From: CTSoil-043 sp963821235
GTDB taxonomy: Bacteria; Chloroflexota; Limnocylindria; Limnocylindrales; CSP1-4
NCBI GenBank assembly: GCA_963821235.1
Contig: CAWGCS010000001.1
Coordinates: 248,001 to 312,000 of the forward strand
Direction of reading: 5' to 3'
Length of the DNA: 64,000 bases
The notes under the pieces are model-generated. The model did not search any database. It was given only the letters and a program-made list of their open reading frames with translations, and was not told where the DNA came from. The position numbers were made by a program, and so were the translations under genes. Position 1 is the first letter of the stretch. Each line of letters starts with the position of its first letter. Shown in pieces: positions 35,655-44,631 of the stretch.

Positions 35655-36383
35655 ATGTCCACCGCATCGCCGGCCCGCGTCCTGATCGTCGATGACGAGG
35701 CGCCCATCCGCGACCTCGTCCGCGGGTACCTCGAGCGCGAGGGGTTCGCGGTGGCTACCGCCGCCGACGGCCCGGATGGGCTCGCGGCCGTCCGCTCGGT
35801 CAGGCCCGACGTCGTCATCCTCGACGTCATGCTGCCGGGATTCGACGGCCTGGAGGTGTGCCGGCGGCTGCGGACGTTCTCCGACGCCTACGTCCTGATG
35901 CTGACGGCGAGGGACGAGGAGATCGACCGGATCGTGGGGCTCAGCGTCGGGGCCGACGACTATCTCGTGAAGCCCTTCTCGCCCCGCGAGCTGGTGGCCC
36001 GCGTCCGGGCAATGCTCCGCCGGCCCCGCGCCGCCGGGCCCGTCGGGATGCCGGGCGGGCTCGCCGGCGAGCCCGGCGACGCGCGGGTACCCAACGCCCT
36101 GGCGATCGACGAGGCTCGCCGGGCTGTCCGCGTCGACGGCCACCCGGTCGAGCTGACCGCGCTGGAGTTCGACCTCCTCGCCGTCCTCGCCCGCGATCCG
36201 GGCGTCGTCGTTCGCCGGGCGTCGCTCCTCGACCGGGTCTGGGGGCCGGCGTTCGTCGCCGACGAGCACCTCGTCGACGTCCACGTCGCCAACCTGCGAC
36301 GCAAGCTCGGCGACGATCCGGCCGCGCCCCGCTTCATCGAGACCGTGCGCGGCGTCGGCTACCGGCTGCGCGAGGGCCCCTGA
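35655..36383 (+). CDS. OmpR-family response regulator
   Basis: A 242-residue regulator with a receiver domain (acidic pair DDE near 14, phosphoacceptor D57 in VVILDVMLPG, lysine in YLVKPFSPRE) and a winged-helix DNA-binding domain (LTALEFDLLAVLARDPGVVV, DVHVANLRRKLG, TVRGVGYRL). Its stop codon shares a base with the kinase start. Five direct repeats spaced 11 bp lie just downstream of the kinase gene, ahead of the metal cluster, and are a likely target. Confidence 0.93.
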   Translation: MSTASPARVLIVDDEAPIRDLVRGYLEREGFAVATAADGPDGLAAVRSVRPDVVILDVMLPGFDGLEVCRRLRTFSDAYVLMLTARDEEIDRIVGLSVGADDYLVKPFSPRELVARVRAMLRRPRAAGPVGMPGGLAGEPGDARVPNALAIDEARRAVRVDGHPVELTALEFDLLAVLARDPGVVVRRASLLDRVWGPAFVADEHLVDVHVANLRRKLGDDPAAPRFIETVRGVGYRLREGP

Positions 36384-37474
36384 TGTCGCTGCCGCGGTCG
36401 TTGCGGGCGCGCCTCCTGCTCGCCTTCCTGGTCGTGGTGGCCGCCGCGCTCGGGACGGTCGGGGTCGCGGTCCTCCTCGTGGGCCCGGGCTACTTCGCGG
36501 AGGCCATGGGCCACGGCCCCGACGACCCGGCGGGCGCGATGATGGACGAGGCGACCCGCGTCGCCTTCGCGGACGCGATGCGGCGGGCGCTCCTGGCGGC
36601 GGGCGTCATCGCGATCGTCACGGCCACCGTGGTCAGCCTCGCCGTGGCGGCCCGGATCGCCGGGCCCATCACCACCCTGGGCGCCGCCGCCCGCCGGATC
36701 GCCGGCGGCCACTACGCCGAGCGCGTCCCGATCCCCGCGCCCGACGAGCTCGGCCAGCTGGCCATCATCTTCAACGAGATGGCGGGGTCGCTCGAGGCCA
36801 CGGAGCGGCGGCGCCTCCAGCTGGTCGGCGACGTGGCCCACGAGCTGCGGACTCCGCTGACCACCCTCGACGGCTACCTGGAGGGCCTCGAGGACGGCGT
36901 CATCGAGCCCTCCGAGGAGACGTGGCGGCTCCTCCGCGCGGAGACGGGCCGCCTCACGCGGCTCGTCGCGGACCTGTCGGAGCTCTGGCGGGCAGAGGCT
37001 CGCCAGCTCCCGCTCACGGTCGAGGCGGTCGACGTGGCCGCGCTCGCCCTGGAGATCCGCGAGCGGTTCGCGCCGCTGGCCGCCCCCCGCGACGTACGGA
37101 TCGACCTGGAGCTGCAGCCGGCCGTCGCGCGGGCGGATCGCGATCGTCTCGCCCAGGTCCTCTCGAACTACCTGTCGAACGCGCTGCGACACGCCCCCGA
37201 CGGGACCACGGTCACGGTGGGAACCGGCGTGGTGAACGGTCGGGCGCGGATCTCGGTCACGGACCGCGGGCAGGGGCTGGCCGCGAACCAGCTCGAGGTG
37301 GTCTTCGAGCGCTTCTACCGGGTCGACCCGGCGCGCAGCCGCGCCGGCGGCGGCTCCGGCATCGGGCTCGCCATCGTCCGCGCGCTCGCCCAGGCGATGG
37401 GCGGGCGGGCGTGGGCGGAGAGCCGTGGGCCGGGCGCGGGCGCGACCTTCCTCCTGGAGCTGCCGAGCGCCTGA
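36383..37474 (+). CDS. Sensor histidine kinase
   Basis: A 363-residue membrane kinase partnered with the upstream regulator. TM1 (~9-33), a short sensor loop (~34-65; contains His and several Met: AEAMGHGPDD, GAMMDE), TM2 (~69-90), HAMP (~91-145), HisKA with the phosphoacceptor H153 (GDVAHELRTPLTTLDGY) and an ATPase domain with N-box NYLSNALRH and G-box GSGIGLAIV. The small Met/His loop and the downstream copper-type genes suggest, without proving, metal sensing. Confidence 0.93.
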   Translation: MSLPRSLRARLLLAFLVVVAAALGTVGVAVLLVGPGYFAEAMGHGPDDPAGAMMDEATRVAFADAMRRALLAAGVIAIVTATVVSLAVAARIAGPITTLGAAARRIAGGHYAERVPIPAPDELGQLAIIFNEMAGSLEATERRRLQLVGDVAHELRTPLTTLDGYLEGLEDGVIEPSEETWRLLRAETGRLTRLVADLSELWRAEARQLPLTVEAVDVAALALEIRERFAPLAAPRDVRIDLELQPAVARADRDRLAQVLSNYLSNALRHAPDGTTVTVGTGVVNGRARISVTDRGQGLAANQLEVVFERFYRVDPARSRAGGGSGIGLAIVRALAQAMGGRAWAESRGPGAGATFLLELPSA

Positions 37475-37482
37475 CGAGCGTC

Positions 37483-37532
37483 CTTGACCGGATCTTGACG
37501 AAGGCTTGCCCTCGGCGTGACGGGCTCCTGAC
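37483..37532 (+). promoter_or_regulatory. Five direct repeats at exact 11-bp period
   Basis: CTTGAC (37483), CTTGAC (37494), CTTGCC (37505), CGTGAC (37516) and CCTGAC (37527) are each 11 bases apart, one helical turn, so all lie on one face of the DNA. This is the layout bound by OmpR/PhoB-type regulator dimers in tandem. It sits between the two-component genes and the SHOCT-cupredoxin operon. Confidence 0.65.
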
Positions 37533-37598
37533 CCCCGGGTGCGATGTTCGTCGCGTGCCGGACGCGTCCCTCCGGCACGACAGAGGGAGGTCCGCACG

Positions 37599-37805
37599 AT
37601 GATGGCCGGCTGGACGATGGGGCTCGAGGGATGGCTCTGGATGGGAGCCTGGGTCCTCGCCCTCGTCGGCGTGGTCTGGCTCCTCGTGCGCGAGCCCCGT
37701 CGCAGCGACCGCGAGGATGCGCTCGAGACCCTCCGGGCCCGCCTCGCCCGCGGCGAGATCACCCCCGCCGAGTTCGAGCAGGCCCGACGCCTGCTCGATT
37801 CCTGA
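37599..37805 (+). CDS. SHOCT-domain small membrane protein
   Basis: A 68-residue protein with one membrane helix (WLWMGAWVLALVGVVWLLV) and a C-terminal SHOCT motif (LETLRARLARGEITPAEFEQ). SHOCT tails are oligomerisation or anchoring modules found in many small membrane proteins beside metal or stress genes. GGGAGG precedes two adjacent ATGs; the first was chosen. First gene of the metal cluster. Confidence 0.8.
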   Translation: MMAGWTMGLEGWLWMGAWVLALVGVVWLLVREPRRSDREDALETLRARLARGEITPAEFEQARRLLDS

Positions 37806-37827
37806 CGACACCAGGAGGAACGTCCCC

Positions 37828-38286
37828 GTGTCCACCCGTGCCGCGCGTCGGGTCGCCGCCGCGCATCCGCCCACGCCTGCCGAGCGGGCCCGCCAGCTCC
37901 TCTTCGCCGCCGTGGTCGTGGTCGTCCTCGCCGCCGGCGCCTTCCTCGCCTTCGGCGACTTCCTCAACCGGCCCGCTGCGGCGGTCGGGTCGATCGACGT
38001 CCAGAGCTCCATGGCCGGCTTCACGCCGTCGGCGATCCGGGTCAAGGCCGGAGCCACGGTCACCCTCGACTGGTGGACCCAGGACGCCTCGATGCACCTG
38101 GAGGGGGGCGTCCACACGATGATCGCCCCTGAGCTGGGCCTCCGCGAGGAGCTGGCGGCCGAGAGCCGCCGGGCGATCACCTGGCAGGTGCCGGACAGGC
38201 CAGGCACGTACGACGTCTACTGCGACACGTGCTGCGGCGGCAAGGGCAGCCCGACGATGCACGGCACCATCGTGATCGAGGCCTGA
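37828..38286 (+). CDS. Membrane-anchored cupredoxin
   Basis: A 152-residue protein with one N-terminal helix (LLFAAVVVVVLAAGAFLAF) and a cupredoxin domain. Candidate copper ligands are in SMHLEGGVHTM and the C-terminal stretch YCDTCCGGKGSPTMHG, which resembles the CuA-type cysteine loop of cytochrome oxidase subunit II. Likely a periplasmic copper carrier. GTG start after AGGAGG; 22 bp behind the SHOCT gene. Confidence 0.75.
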   Translation: MSTRAARRVAAAHPPTPAERARQLLFAAVVVVVLAAGAFLAFGDFLNRPAAAVGSIDVQSSMAGFTPSAIRVKAGATVTLDWWTQDASMHLEGGVHTMIAPELGLREELAAESRRAITWQVPDRPGTYDVYCDTCCGGKGSPTMHGTIVIEA

Positions 38287-38289
38287 TCG

Positions 38290-39181
38290 GTGGCCACGAC
38301 CACCGCCGGGCCCGATCTCGTCGCGGCGGCCTCCGCCCGGACGTCGCACGTTCCAGCGACGCGCCTCGTCCTCGGCCTTCCGCTCCCGGCGGCGATCCTC
38401 GCCGGGGCGCTGCTGGCGGTCGGCGTGATTGCCGCCGGCTACGTGCTGGCGGTCCCCTTCGACACCGCCGCCTTCGGTGGGCTGACCGTCCCGACCGTCG
38501 TCCTCTCCGGCGTGGCCGACGGCTTCAACCCCTGCGCGTTCGCCCTCCTCGTCCTGTTCGCGACGTACACGCTGACCCTGGTCAACGCGGTCACGTCGGA
38601 CGGCACGCCCACCGTCGAGGCGCGCCGGCGGCTCCTCGGCGCCGGATCGCTCTACGTCGGCGCCGTGTGGGTCACCTACTTCATCATCGGCCTGGGGCTC
38701 CTCTCCTTCCTCGGCTGGATGGGGCGCGACCACCTCGTCGCCCGGGTGGCCTCGATCCTCGCTCTCGTCATGGCCCTCTGGATGCTCAAGGACGTCCTGC
38801 TCCCGGGGGTCGGGTCCCTCGATGATGGCGCCGGCCGGCACCCACGGTCGGATGCAGCGGGCGATGGAGCGCGGCGGCCTGGCCGGGATGCTCGTCGCCG
38901 GCGTGCTCGTCGGGATCTGCACCGTGCCCTGCTCGGGCGCGATCTACCTCGACATCGTGGCCGTCCTGCACGCGTCGGGCGGCGGGCTCACCGGCCTCGC
39001 CCTCCTGGCCCTCTACAACATCGCCTTCATCGTGCCCCTCCTGGCCCTCCTGCTCGCCGTCAGCGACCGGCGGGTGCTGGGCAGGATCGGGCGCTGGAAC
39101 CGGGCGAACTCGCCGTGGATCAAGGCCGGCCTGGCCCTCGCCGTCATCGTCATGAGCTTCGGCCTGATGGTGTCGATGTGA
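38290..39181 (+). pseudogene. CcdA/DsbD-like membrane protein with a frameshift
   Basis: A multi-helix membrane protein of the DsbD/CcdA type. The two redox motifs are GFNPCAFALL in the first half and CTVPCSGAIYLD in the second. The halves are in different frames: the first runs from GTG 38290 to about 38815 (KDVLLPGVGS), the second from about 38822 (MMAPAGTHGRMQRAMERGGL). One extra base in the G/C-rich stretch near 38805-38820 explains it. Expected role: passing electrons or thiols across the membrane for copper or cytochrome assembly. Fixed or not, the call depends on read quality. Confidence 0.8.
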
Positions 39182-39456
39182 CGGGGCCGGAGACGATCCG
39201 CTTCCCCGTGGCGGGGATGACCTGCGGCTCCTGCGTGAACCGGATCACGAGGGCGGTCCGGCGGCTGGACGGCGTGACCAGGGTCGACGTCGACCTGCGC
39301 AGGGAGACCGCCACCGTACGTCGCGAGCCCGCGTTGGTGTCGAACGCGGCGCTCGCGGCGGCGGTGGCCGGCGCCGGCTACGAGGCCGACCTGGCGGCGG
39401 CCGTCGTCGTCACCGACGAGACCCGCGGCTGGCTGGCACGACTGCTCGGCCGCTGA
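39178..39456 (+). CDS. Heavy-metal-associated (HMA) domain protein
   Basis: A 92-residue protein with an HMA ferredoxin-like fold and the metal-binding motif GMTCGSCVNRI (CxxC), like CopZ or the N-terminal domains of P1B ATPases. The tail (ETRGWLARLLGR) is amphipathic. GTG start overlapping the CcdA-like stop by four bases (GTGA), so the two are translationally coupled. Confidence 0.88.
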   Translation: MTGPETIRFPVAGMTCGSCVNRITRAVRRLDGVTRVDVDLRRETATVRREPALVSNAALAAAVAGAGYEADLAAAVVVTDETRGWLARLLGR

Positions 39457-39475
39457 ACCCAAGGAGTGAACCCAG

Positions 39476-40063
39476 ATGCAGGACTCACCGGCTCGCCACG
39501 TTGCCACCTCCCTTGCCCTGGTGGTGGCGATCATCGCCCTCGTCGCGGCGACGGCCGCCCTGACCGCGACCCTCGTCCGACCCGCCTACGGCGCGGGCAT
39601 GATGAACGGCGGGATTGGCCCGGCGATGATGGGTGGTGAATACCGCCCGGGCATGATGGGCGGTGGTTACGGCCCGGGCATGATGGGGCCGAGCGGCGTC
39701 GTCGCCGCGCCGCAGCCGGGCGATCCGGGGTTCGTCGCCGGGACCACCGCGTCGCCGCGCGTCGTCCGCGTCGTGGCCGGTCCCGGATTCGCGTTCACCC
39801 CGTCGACGATCGCCGTCGCCCGCGGCGAGACGGTGACCTTCCTGGTCACGACGATGGGTCCGCTCATCCACGAGCTCATGGTCGGCCCGGCCGACGCCGT
39901 GGCTGCCGACCGGGCCGGGACGCCGGAGGTCGCGGACATCGGCATGATGGAGACCGGGGCCCTGACGTACACCTTCGACGGGCCCGGGCCGTACGCCTTC
40001 GCCTGCCACGTCGAGGGTCACTACGAGGGCGGGATGCGGGGCACGATCACCATCGTCGGGTGA
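39476..40063 (+). CDS. Met-rich secreted cupredoxin
   Basis: A 195-residue exported or anchored protein. After the signal helix comes a linker of MMGG/PGMMG repeats (residues ~42-75), typical of Cu(I)-binding Met motifs, and then a cupredoxin domain with ligands in GPLIHELMVG and FACHVEGHYEGGM. Likely periplasmic copper binding or export. It closes the plus-strand metal operon; the next genes run in the opposite direction. Confidence 0.8.
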   Translation: MQDSPARHVATSLALVVAIIALVAATAALTATLVRPAYGAGMMNGGIGPAMMGGEYRPGMMGGGYGPGMMGPSGVVAAPQPGDPGFVAGTTASPRVVRVVAGPGFAFTPSTIAVARGETVTFLVTTMGPLIHELMVGPADAVAADRAGTPEVADIGMMETGALTYTFDGPGPYAFACHVEGHYEGGMRGTITIVG

Positions 40064-40103
40064 CGCGCGAAGCTGCCAGCCGGGCTTCGGGCGGCGAGGG
40101 CGG

Positions 40104-40996
40104 TCACGCGTGGCTCCGCTCTTCGAGACGGCGGCGGTCGGCCGTCTCGAGCTGGAAGGTCGAGTGCTCGATGTCGAAGTCGTCGCTCAGGCAGGCGCAG
40201 AGCGCATCGAGCGCCTTCGCCGCGTCGGCGCCCTCGGCGAGGATGACGTGGGCCGACACGACGTTCATCCCTGAGGTGATCGTCCAGGCATGGAGGTCGT
40301 GACAGTCGACGACTCCCGGCGCATCGAGGATGTGCGCCCGGACGTGCTCCATGTCGACGCCCTTCGGGGTCGCCTCGAGGAGGACGTCGGTCGCCTCGCG
40401 CAGCAGGGCGAACGTGCGAGGCAGGATGAGCAGGCCGATGAGGGCCGAGGCGACGGCGTCCGCGGGCGTCCAGCCGGTCACCGCGATGACGATCGCGGCC
40501 CCGATGACGGCAGCGGATCCCGCGAGGTCGCCCATGACCTCGAGATAGGCCCCTCGCATGTTGAGGCTCTCGCGCTGGGCGTCGCGCAGCAGGAAGAGCG
40601 GGCGGCGTTGGCGGCGAGGCCGACGAGCGCCACGGCCAGCATCAGCCCGGACGCGATCTCCGGCGGCTCGGACAGGCGTCGCCAGGCTTCGAACAGGATG
40701 AACGCGGCGACGCCGAAGAGAAGGAAGGCGTTCGTCACCGCGGCAAGGATCTCGAGGCGCAGGTAGCCGTACGTCCGCCCGTTGGTGGGAGTGCGTCCGG
40801 CGAACCAGATCGCCAGGAGCGCCATTCCGACGCCCGCCACGTCGGTGAGCATGTGGCCGGCGTCGGCGAGGAGGGCGAGGCTGTTGGCCGCGACCCCGCC
40901 GACGACCTCGACGGCGAGCATCGCCAAGCTCAGGAGCAGGACGGCGACGAGCCGGCGACGATGCGTGGCGGCGGCCGAGCCCTGGGCGCGGTGCAT
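40104..40996 (-). pseudogene. CDF-family cation efflux protein (CzcD/ZitB-like) with a frameshift
   Basis: A cation diffusion facilitator. The first half carries DAGHMLTDVAG with the H/D metal site, the second VMGDLAGSAAVI and the cytoplasmic domain (GVVDCHDLHAWTITSGMNVV). The frame changes near 40595: the segment that should continue as LFLLRDAQRESLNMRGA is out of frame with the first half, consistent with one lost base. It exports Zn, Cd or Co in exchange for protons. Its start overlaps the ArsR gene (ATGA), forming an ArsR-CDF operon. Confidence 0.82.
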
Positions 40997-41385
40997 CAGC
41001 CCGACCCCTCGGCGACGTGCGTCGCGGCGCCCAGGACCAGGTCGCGGAGGTGGTCGTCGACGAGCCGGTAGTAGACGTTCCGCCCGGACTTCCGTCGCCC
41101 GACGGCGCCGCGCTCGCGGAGGAAGTGGAGCTGGTGCGACAGCGCGGACACGCTCATCCCCAGGACCAGGGCGATGTCGCAGACGCACAGCTCCTGCTGC
41201 GCGATCGCCAGGAGGTGGACGATCCTCGCCCGAGAGGGATCGGCGAGCGTCCCGAAGAGGTCTCCCACGGCCCGAGCCCCATCGCCGCCGAGCGACCGGC
41301 CGAGCAGTGGCCGGACGACCTCAGGGTGGAGGCACTCGACGGAACAGGCCTCAGCGTCGATCTCGGAGGCAAACACTTGAGTCAC
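40996..41385 (-). CDS. ArsR/SmtB-family metal-sensing repressor
   Basis: A 129-residue winged-helix repressor. The metal motif ELCVCD in helix 3 (the CadC/ArsR site) is present, followed by MSVSALSHQLHFLRERGAV, and there are further cysteines near the N-terminus (EACSVECLHPE) as in CadC-type Cd/Pb/Zn sensors. GTG start, which lies inside a 9-bp inverted repeat, so the protein probably represses its own operon and perhaps the divergent ATPase gene. Confidence 0.9.
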   Translation of the reverse strand: MTQVFASEIDAEACSVECLHPEVVRPLLGRSLGGDGARAVGDLFGTLADPSRARIVHLLAIAQQELCVCDIALVLGMSVSALSHQLHFLRERGAVGRRKSGRNVYYRLVDDHLRDLVLGAATHVAEGSG

Positions 41386-41396
41386 GGCTCAAGTGT
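41373..41396. promoter_or_regulatory. ArsR-type operator over the repressor's start codon
   Basis: ACACTTGAG-N6-CTCAAGTGT, a perfect 9-bp inverted repeat, covers the GTG start at 41385. Its position implies very short or leaderless transcripts and tight autorepression. Confidence 0.75.
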
Positions 41397-41440
41397 ACGC
41401 CTGCCACCCGTCGCCCTGCCGAGGCGCCAGAGGTCTGGCC

Positions 41441-41473
41441 TTGACATGCACGCTGATACTGGGGGGGAGTATC
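41441..41473 (+). promoter_or_regulatory. TTGACA box and RcnR/CsoR-type operator
   Basis: TTGACA (41441-41446) is followed by GATACT-GGGGGGG-AGTATC (41455-41473). The core TACT-G6-N-AGTA matches the site described for RcnR-type (CsoR/RcnR family) Ni/Co sensors. No gene of that family is in the window, so the regulator must be encoded elsewhere. It precedes the P1B ATPase start by 13 bp. Confidence 0.65.
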
Positions 41474-41485
41474 CGGAGAAGCCGG

Positions 41486-43617
41486 ATGACCGCCCGGAAG
41501 AACAACCCAGTGCACGCCGACCACGTCTCCCACCCCGCCGACGAGCCAGTCGTGGCTCACGTGGCGCACGAGCCGCCCGTCGGGCACCAGCCACACCGGG
41601 AGGACGTGACGCAGCTGGCGCATGCGCCCGGCCACGACCGGCATGCGGGTCACTCGGTGGCGATGTTCCGGGACCGGTTCTGGCTCACCCTGGTCCTGAC
41701 GATCCCGGTCGTGCTGCTGGAGCCCTGACCCGCAGGCGTGGCTCGGCTACCTGGCCCCCACCTTCCCGGGCTCCGACTGGATCCCAGCGGTCCTCGGGTC
41801 GTCCGTCTTCCTCTACGGCGGGCTCGTCTTCCTCCGTGGCGCCGTCGGCGAGCTGCGCGATCGCCAGCCGGGGATGATGACCCTCATCTCGCTGGCCATC
41901 GTGGTCGCCTTCGTGACTTCGTGGGCCGGGACCCTGGGCGCCTTCGAGGTCGAGATCTGGTGGGAGCTCGCGACCCTCATCACGATCATGCTGCTCGGCC
42001 ACTGGCTGGAGATGCGATCGATCGCCCAGGCGCGCGGCGCGCTGGCCGCGCTCGCCGAGCTGCTGCCGGACACGGCCGAGCGCGTCACCGCGGAGGGCAC
42101 GGAGTCGGTGCCGCTCGCCGCGCTCGCGGTCGGCGATGTCGTCCTCGTCCGCCCCGGCTCGCGGATCCCGGCCGACGGCGTCATCGCCGAGGGATCGGCC
42201 GACGTCGACGAGTCGATGATCACCGGTGAGTCACGGGCCGTCGCCAGGGAGCGGGGCGACCGGGTCGTCGCCGGCACGGTCGCCGCCGGCGGGAGCCTCC
42301 GCGTGCGGGTCGCGGCCGTCGGCGAGGCCACGGCGCTGTCGGGGATCATGCGGATGGTCGCCGCCGCCCAGGCCTCGGCCTCGCGGGCCCAGGCCCTCGC
42401 CGACCGCGCGGCCGCGGTCCTCTTCTACGTGGCCCTCGGAGCCGGCGCCGCTAACGCTCGCCTTCTGGTGGCTGCAGGGCGATCCCGAGGGAGCGCTCGT
42501 CCGCACGGCCACCGTCCTCGTCATCGCCTGCCCCCACGCCCTGGGGCTCGCCATCCCGCTCGTGATCGCCATCTCGACCTCGCTCGGCGCCCGCAACGGC
42601 CTTCTCGTGAAGAGCCGCCTCGCCCTCGAGCGAGCGCGCGAGCTCGACGTCGTCATCTTCGACAAGACCGGGACGCTCACGATGGGACGGCCGGTCCTGG
42701 CCGCGATCGCGGCCGACGACGAAGCCGAAGCCCTTCGCATGGCCGCGGCTGTCGAGGCTGACTCCGAGCACCCGCTGGCCCGGGCGATCGTCGCGGCGGC
42801 CGCCGGGCGGGGCATCGAGCCCCCGGTGGCGAGCGCGTTCGAGGCGCTGGCGGGTCGCGGTGGGCGGGCGACCGTCGAAGGGCGAGCGGTCGCCGTCGGC
42901 GGGCCGCGCCTGCTCGACGACCTCGGCCTGGACCCGCATCCGGCGGCGGAGGCGTGGTCACGGGAAGGCCGAACGGTGGTCCACGTGGTGGCCGGCGGCG
43001 CGGTCGTCGGCGCGCTCGCGCTCGAGGACGAGATCCGGCCCGAGTCGGCCGAGGCCGTCCGCCGGCTGCACGAGATGGGCCTGAAGGTCGCCATGATCAC
43101 CGGCGATGCCCAGGCCGTCGCCGACTCCGTCGCGTCACGGCTCGGCATCGACGAGGTCGCCGCCCAGGTCCTGCCGGCCGACAAGGCCGACGCGGTGCGG
43201 CGGTTCCAGCAGGGCGGACGCCGGGTCGCCATGGTCGGCGACGGCGTCAACGACGCCCCCGCGCTGGCCACGGCCGACGTCGGGATCGCGATCGGCGCCG
43301 GCACCGACGTTGCCGTCGAGTCGGCCGGCATCGTCCTCGTCCGCAGCGACCCGCGCGACGTCGCCGGCACGATCGAGCTCTCCCGGGCGACATACGCGAA
43401 GATGGTCCAGAACCTCGTCTGGGCCACCGGCTACAACCTCGTGGCCATCCCGGTCGCTGCCGGCCTCCTCGTCCCCTGGGGCATCGACCTCCCGATGGCG
43501 GTCGGGGCGATCGCCATGAGCCTCTCCACGATCATCGTCGCCGCCAACGCTCAGCTGCTCCGGCGGCTGCGCCTGGGGGAGCGAACGGCCGCCCAGCCAC
43601 TCGCGCAGCCGGCCTGA
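41486..43617 (+). pseudogene. copB: CPH-type P1B ATPase (CopB-like) with two frameshifts
   Basis: A heavy-metal P-type ATPase with a His-rich N-terminus (HADHVSHPADEPVVAHVAH) and the CPH channel motif (ACPHALGLAIPL) of CopB-like pumps. Then follow the phosphorylation motif DKTGTLT, SEHPLA, and the hinge GDGVNDAPAL; the actuator motif is ITGESR. The frame changes twice: near 41726 (LLEP then DPQAWLGYLAP) and near 42445 (GAGA then LTLAFWWLQ), each explained by one extra base. All domains are otherwise present. It should export Cu or a related ion. The symbol reflects the type, not a proven substrate. Confidence 0.85.
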
Positions 43618-43690
43618 TCGCCGCGGCGCGGGTCCGTCGAGCGAACGCACCAGGAAGCGACGGCCGCGGCCAGGGACGCTGGTTGTCAGC

Positions 43691-43704
43691 TACTTGCGCA
43701 AGTA
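43691..43704. promoter_or_regulatory. Perfect 14-bp palindrome (ArsR operator)
   Basis: TACTTGCGCAAGTA is a perfect palindrome 77 bp upstream of the second ArsR gene, in a locally AT-richer stretch. It shares the CTTG..CAAG core with the first ArsR operator. Confidence 0.65.
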
Positions 43705-43781
43705 CGCAATGATGGTGTAGCCTCCGTCGCGCCAGGGCGACCGGACGCCGGCAGGCCCGCCAGTCGAGGACATCCAGGATC

Positions 43782-44165
43782 GTGGAGCTCACCGAACGCA
43801 CACTGGAGCAGTACCGCCTCCACGCGGAGGTCTGCCGGGTCTTGACCGACCCGAAGCGGTTGATGCTGCTCGACGCGCTTCGCGCCCGGGAGCGCTCGGT
43901 GGGGGACCTCGCCCGGGCGATCGGGGTCACCCTCGCGAACGCGAGCCAGCACCTGGCCGTCATGCGAACGGCCGGCCTCGTCGAGAGCCGGCGCTCCGGG
44001 ACGACCGTCGTCTATCGTCTCGCCGAGCCCGCGATCGCCGAAGCCTGCGACGTGATCCACGCGATCGTCGCCCGCCGCCTGGGGCGGGCCGCTCGGCCGG
44101 TCATCGATTTCGGCCCCCCACGCCACTATCCAGCCCAACCTGAGGTGACCACGTGTCGACCATGA
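43782..44165 (+). CDS. ArsR-family repressor (redox/sulfur-type)
   Basis: A 127-residue winged-helix repressor (CRVLTDPKRLMLLDALRARE, then VTLANASQHLAVMRTAGLVE). It lacks the ELCVCD metal motif; two separated cysteines (EVCRVL, EACDVI) could form a redox or persulfide switch, as in BigR/SqrR-like proteins. It is followed at once by DUF302 and OsmC genes, which suits a sulfide or peroxide response. GTG start. Confidence 0.85.
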   Translation: MELTERTLEQYRLHAEVCRVLTDPKRLMLLDALRARERSVGDLARAIGVTLANASQHLAVMRTAGLVESRRSGTTVVYRLAEPAIAEACDVIHAIVARRLGRAARPVIDFGPPRHYPAQPEVTTCRP

Positions 44166-44560
44166 CCGCCTTCACGTTCGGGACTCGGCTCCCCGGGACC
44201 ATCGCCACCGTCCACCCGGCAGTCGAAGCCGCGCTCAAGGCCGAGGGCTTCGGCATCCTCACGGAGATCGACGTGCAGGCGACGTTGAAGGCGAAACTCG
44301 GCGTGGATGGCGCGCCGTATGTCATCCTCGGCGCCTGCAACCCGCCACTCGCACATCGGGCGCTGGCTGCCGATCCGTCGGTCGGCGCGCTCCTCCCCTG
44401 CAACGTGGTCCTCCGCGCAGAGGGACCCGAGATCGTCGTGGAGGCGATGGACCCACTGGCGGTGCTCGGAGTCGTCGACACCGCCGGCGTCCGCCCGGTC
44501 GCAGAGGAGGCGAAGGCTCGCCTGGCCCGCGCGATCGAGGCCCTCGAACGACCGGCCTGA
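44153..44560 (+). CDS. DUF302-domain protein
   Basis: A 135-residue DUF302 protein. The conserved part is TIATVHPAVEAALKAEGFGI, then GVDGAPYVILGACNPPLAHR and LLPCNVVL. The family occurs widely with sulfur and redox genes; its biochemical role is not firmly known. GTG start inside the end of the ArsR gene (13-bp overlap), so it is co-translated with it. Confidence 0.88.
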   Translation: MSTMTAFTFGTRLPGTIATVHPAVEAALKAEGFGILTEIDVQATLKAKLGVDGAPYVILGACNPPLAHRALAADPSVGALLPCNVVLRAEGPEIVVEAMDPLAVLGVVDTAGVRPVAEEAKARLARAIEALERPA

Positions 44561-44631
44561 TCCTTCGGCCGTCCTGCGTCCCCCAGTCCGGCCCACCCTG
44601 CCCCCGCAACCATCGCAGAACGGAGCGCCGC

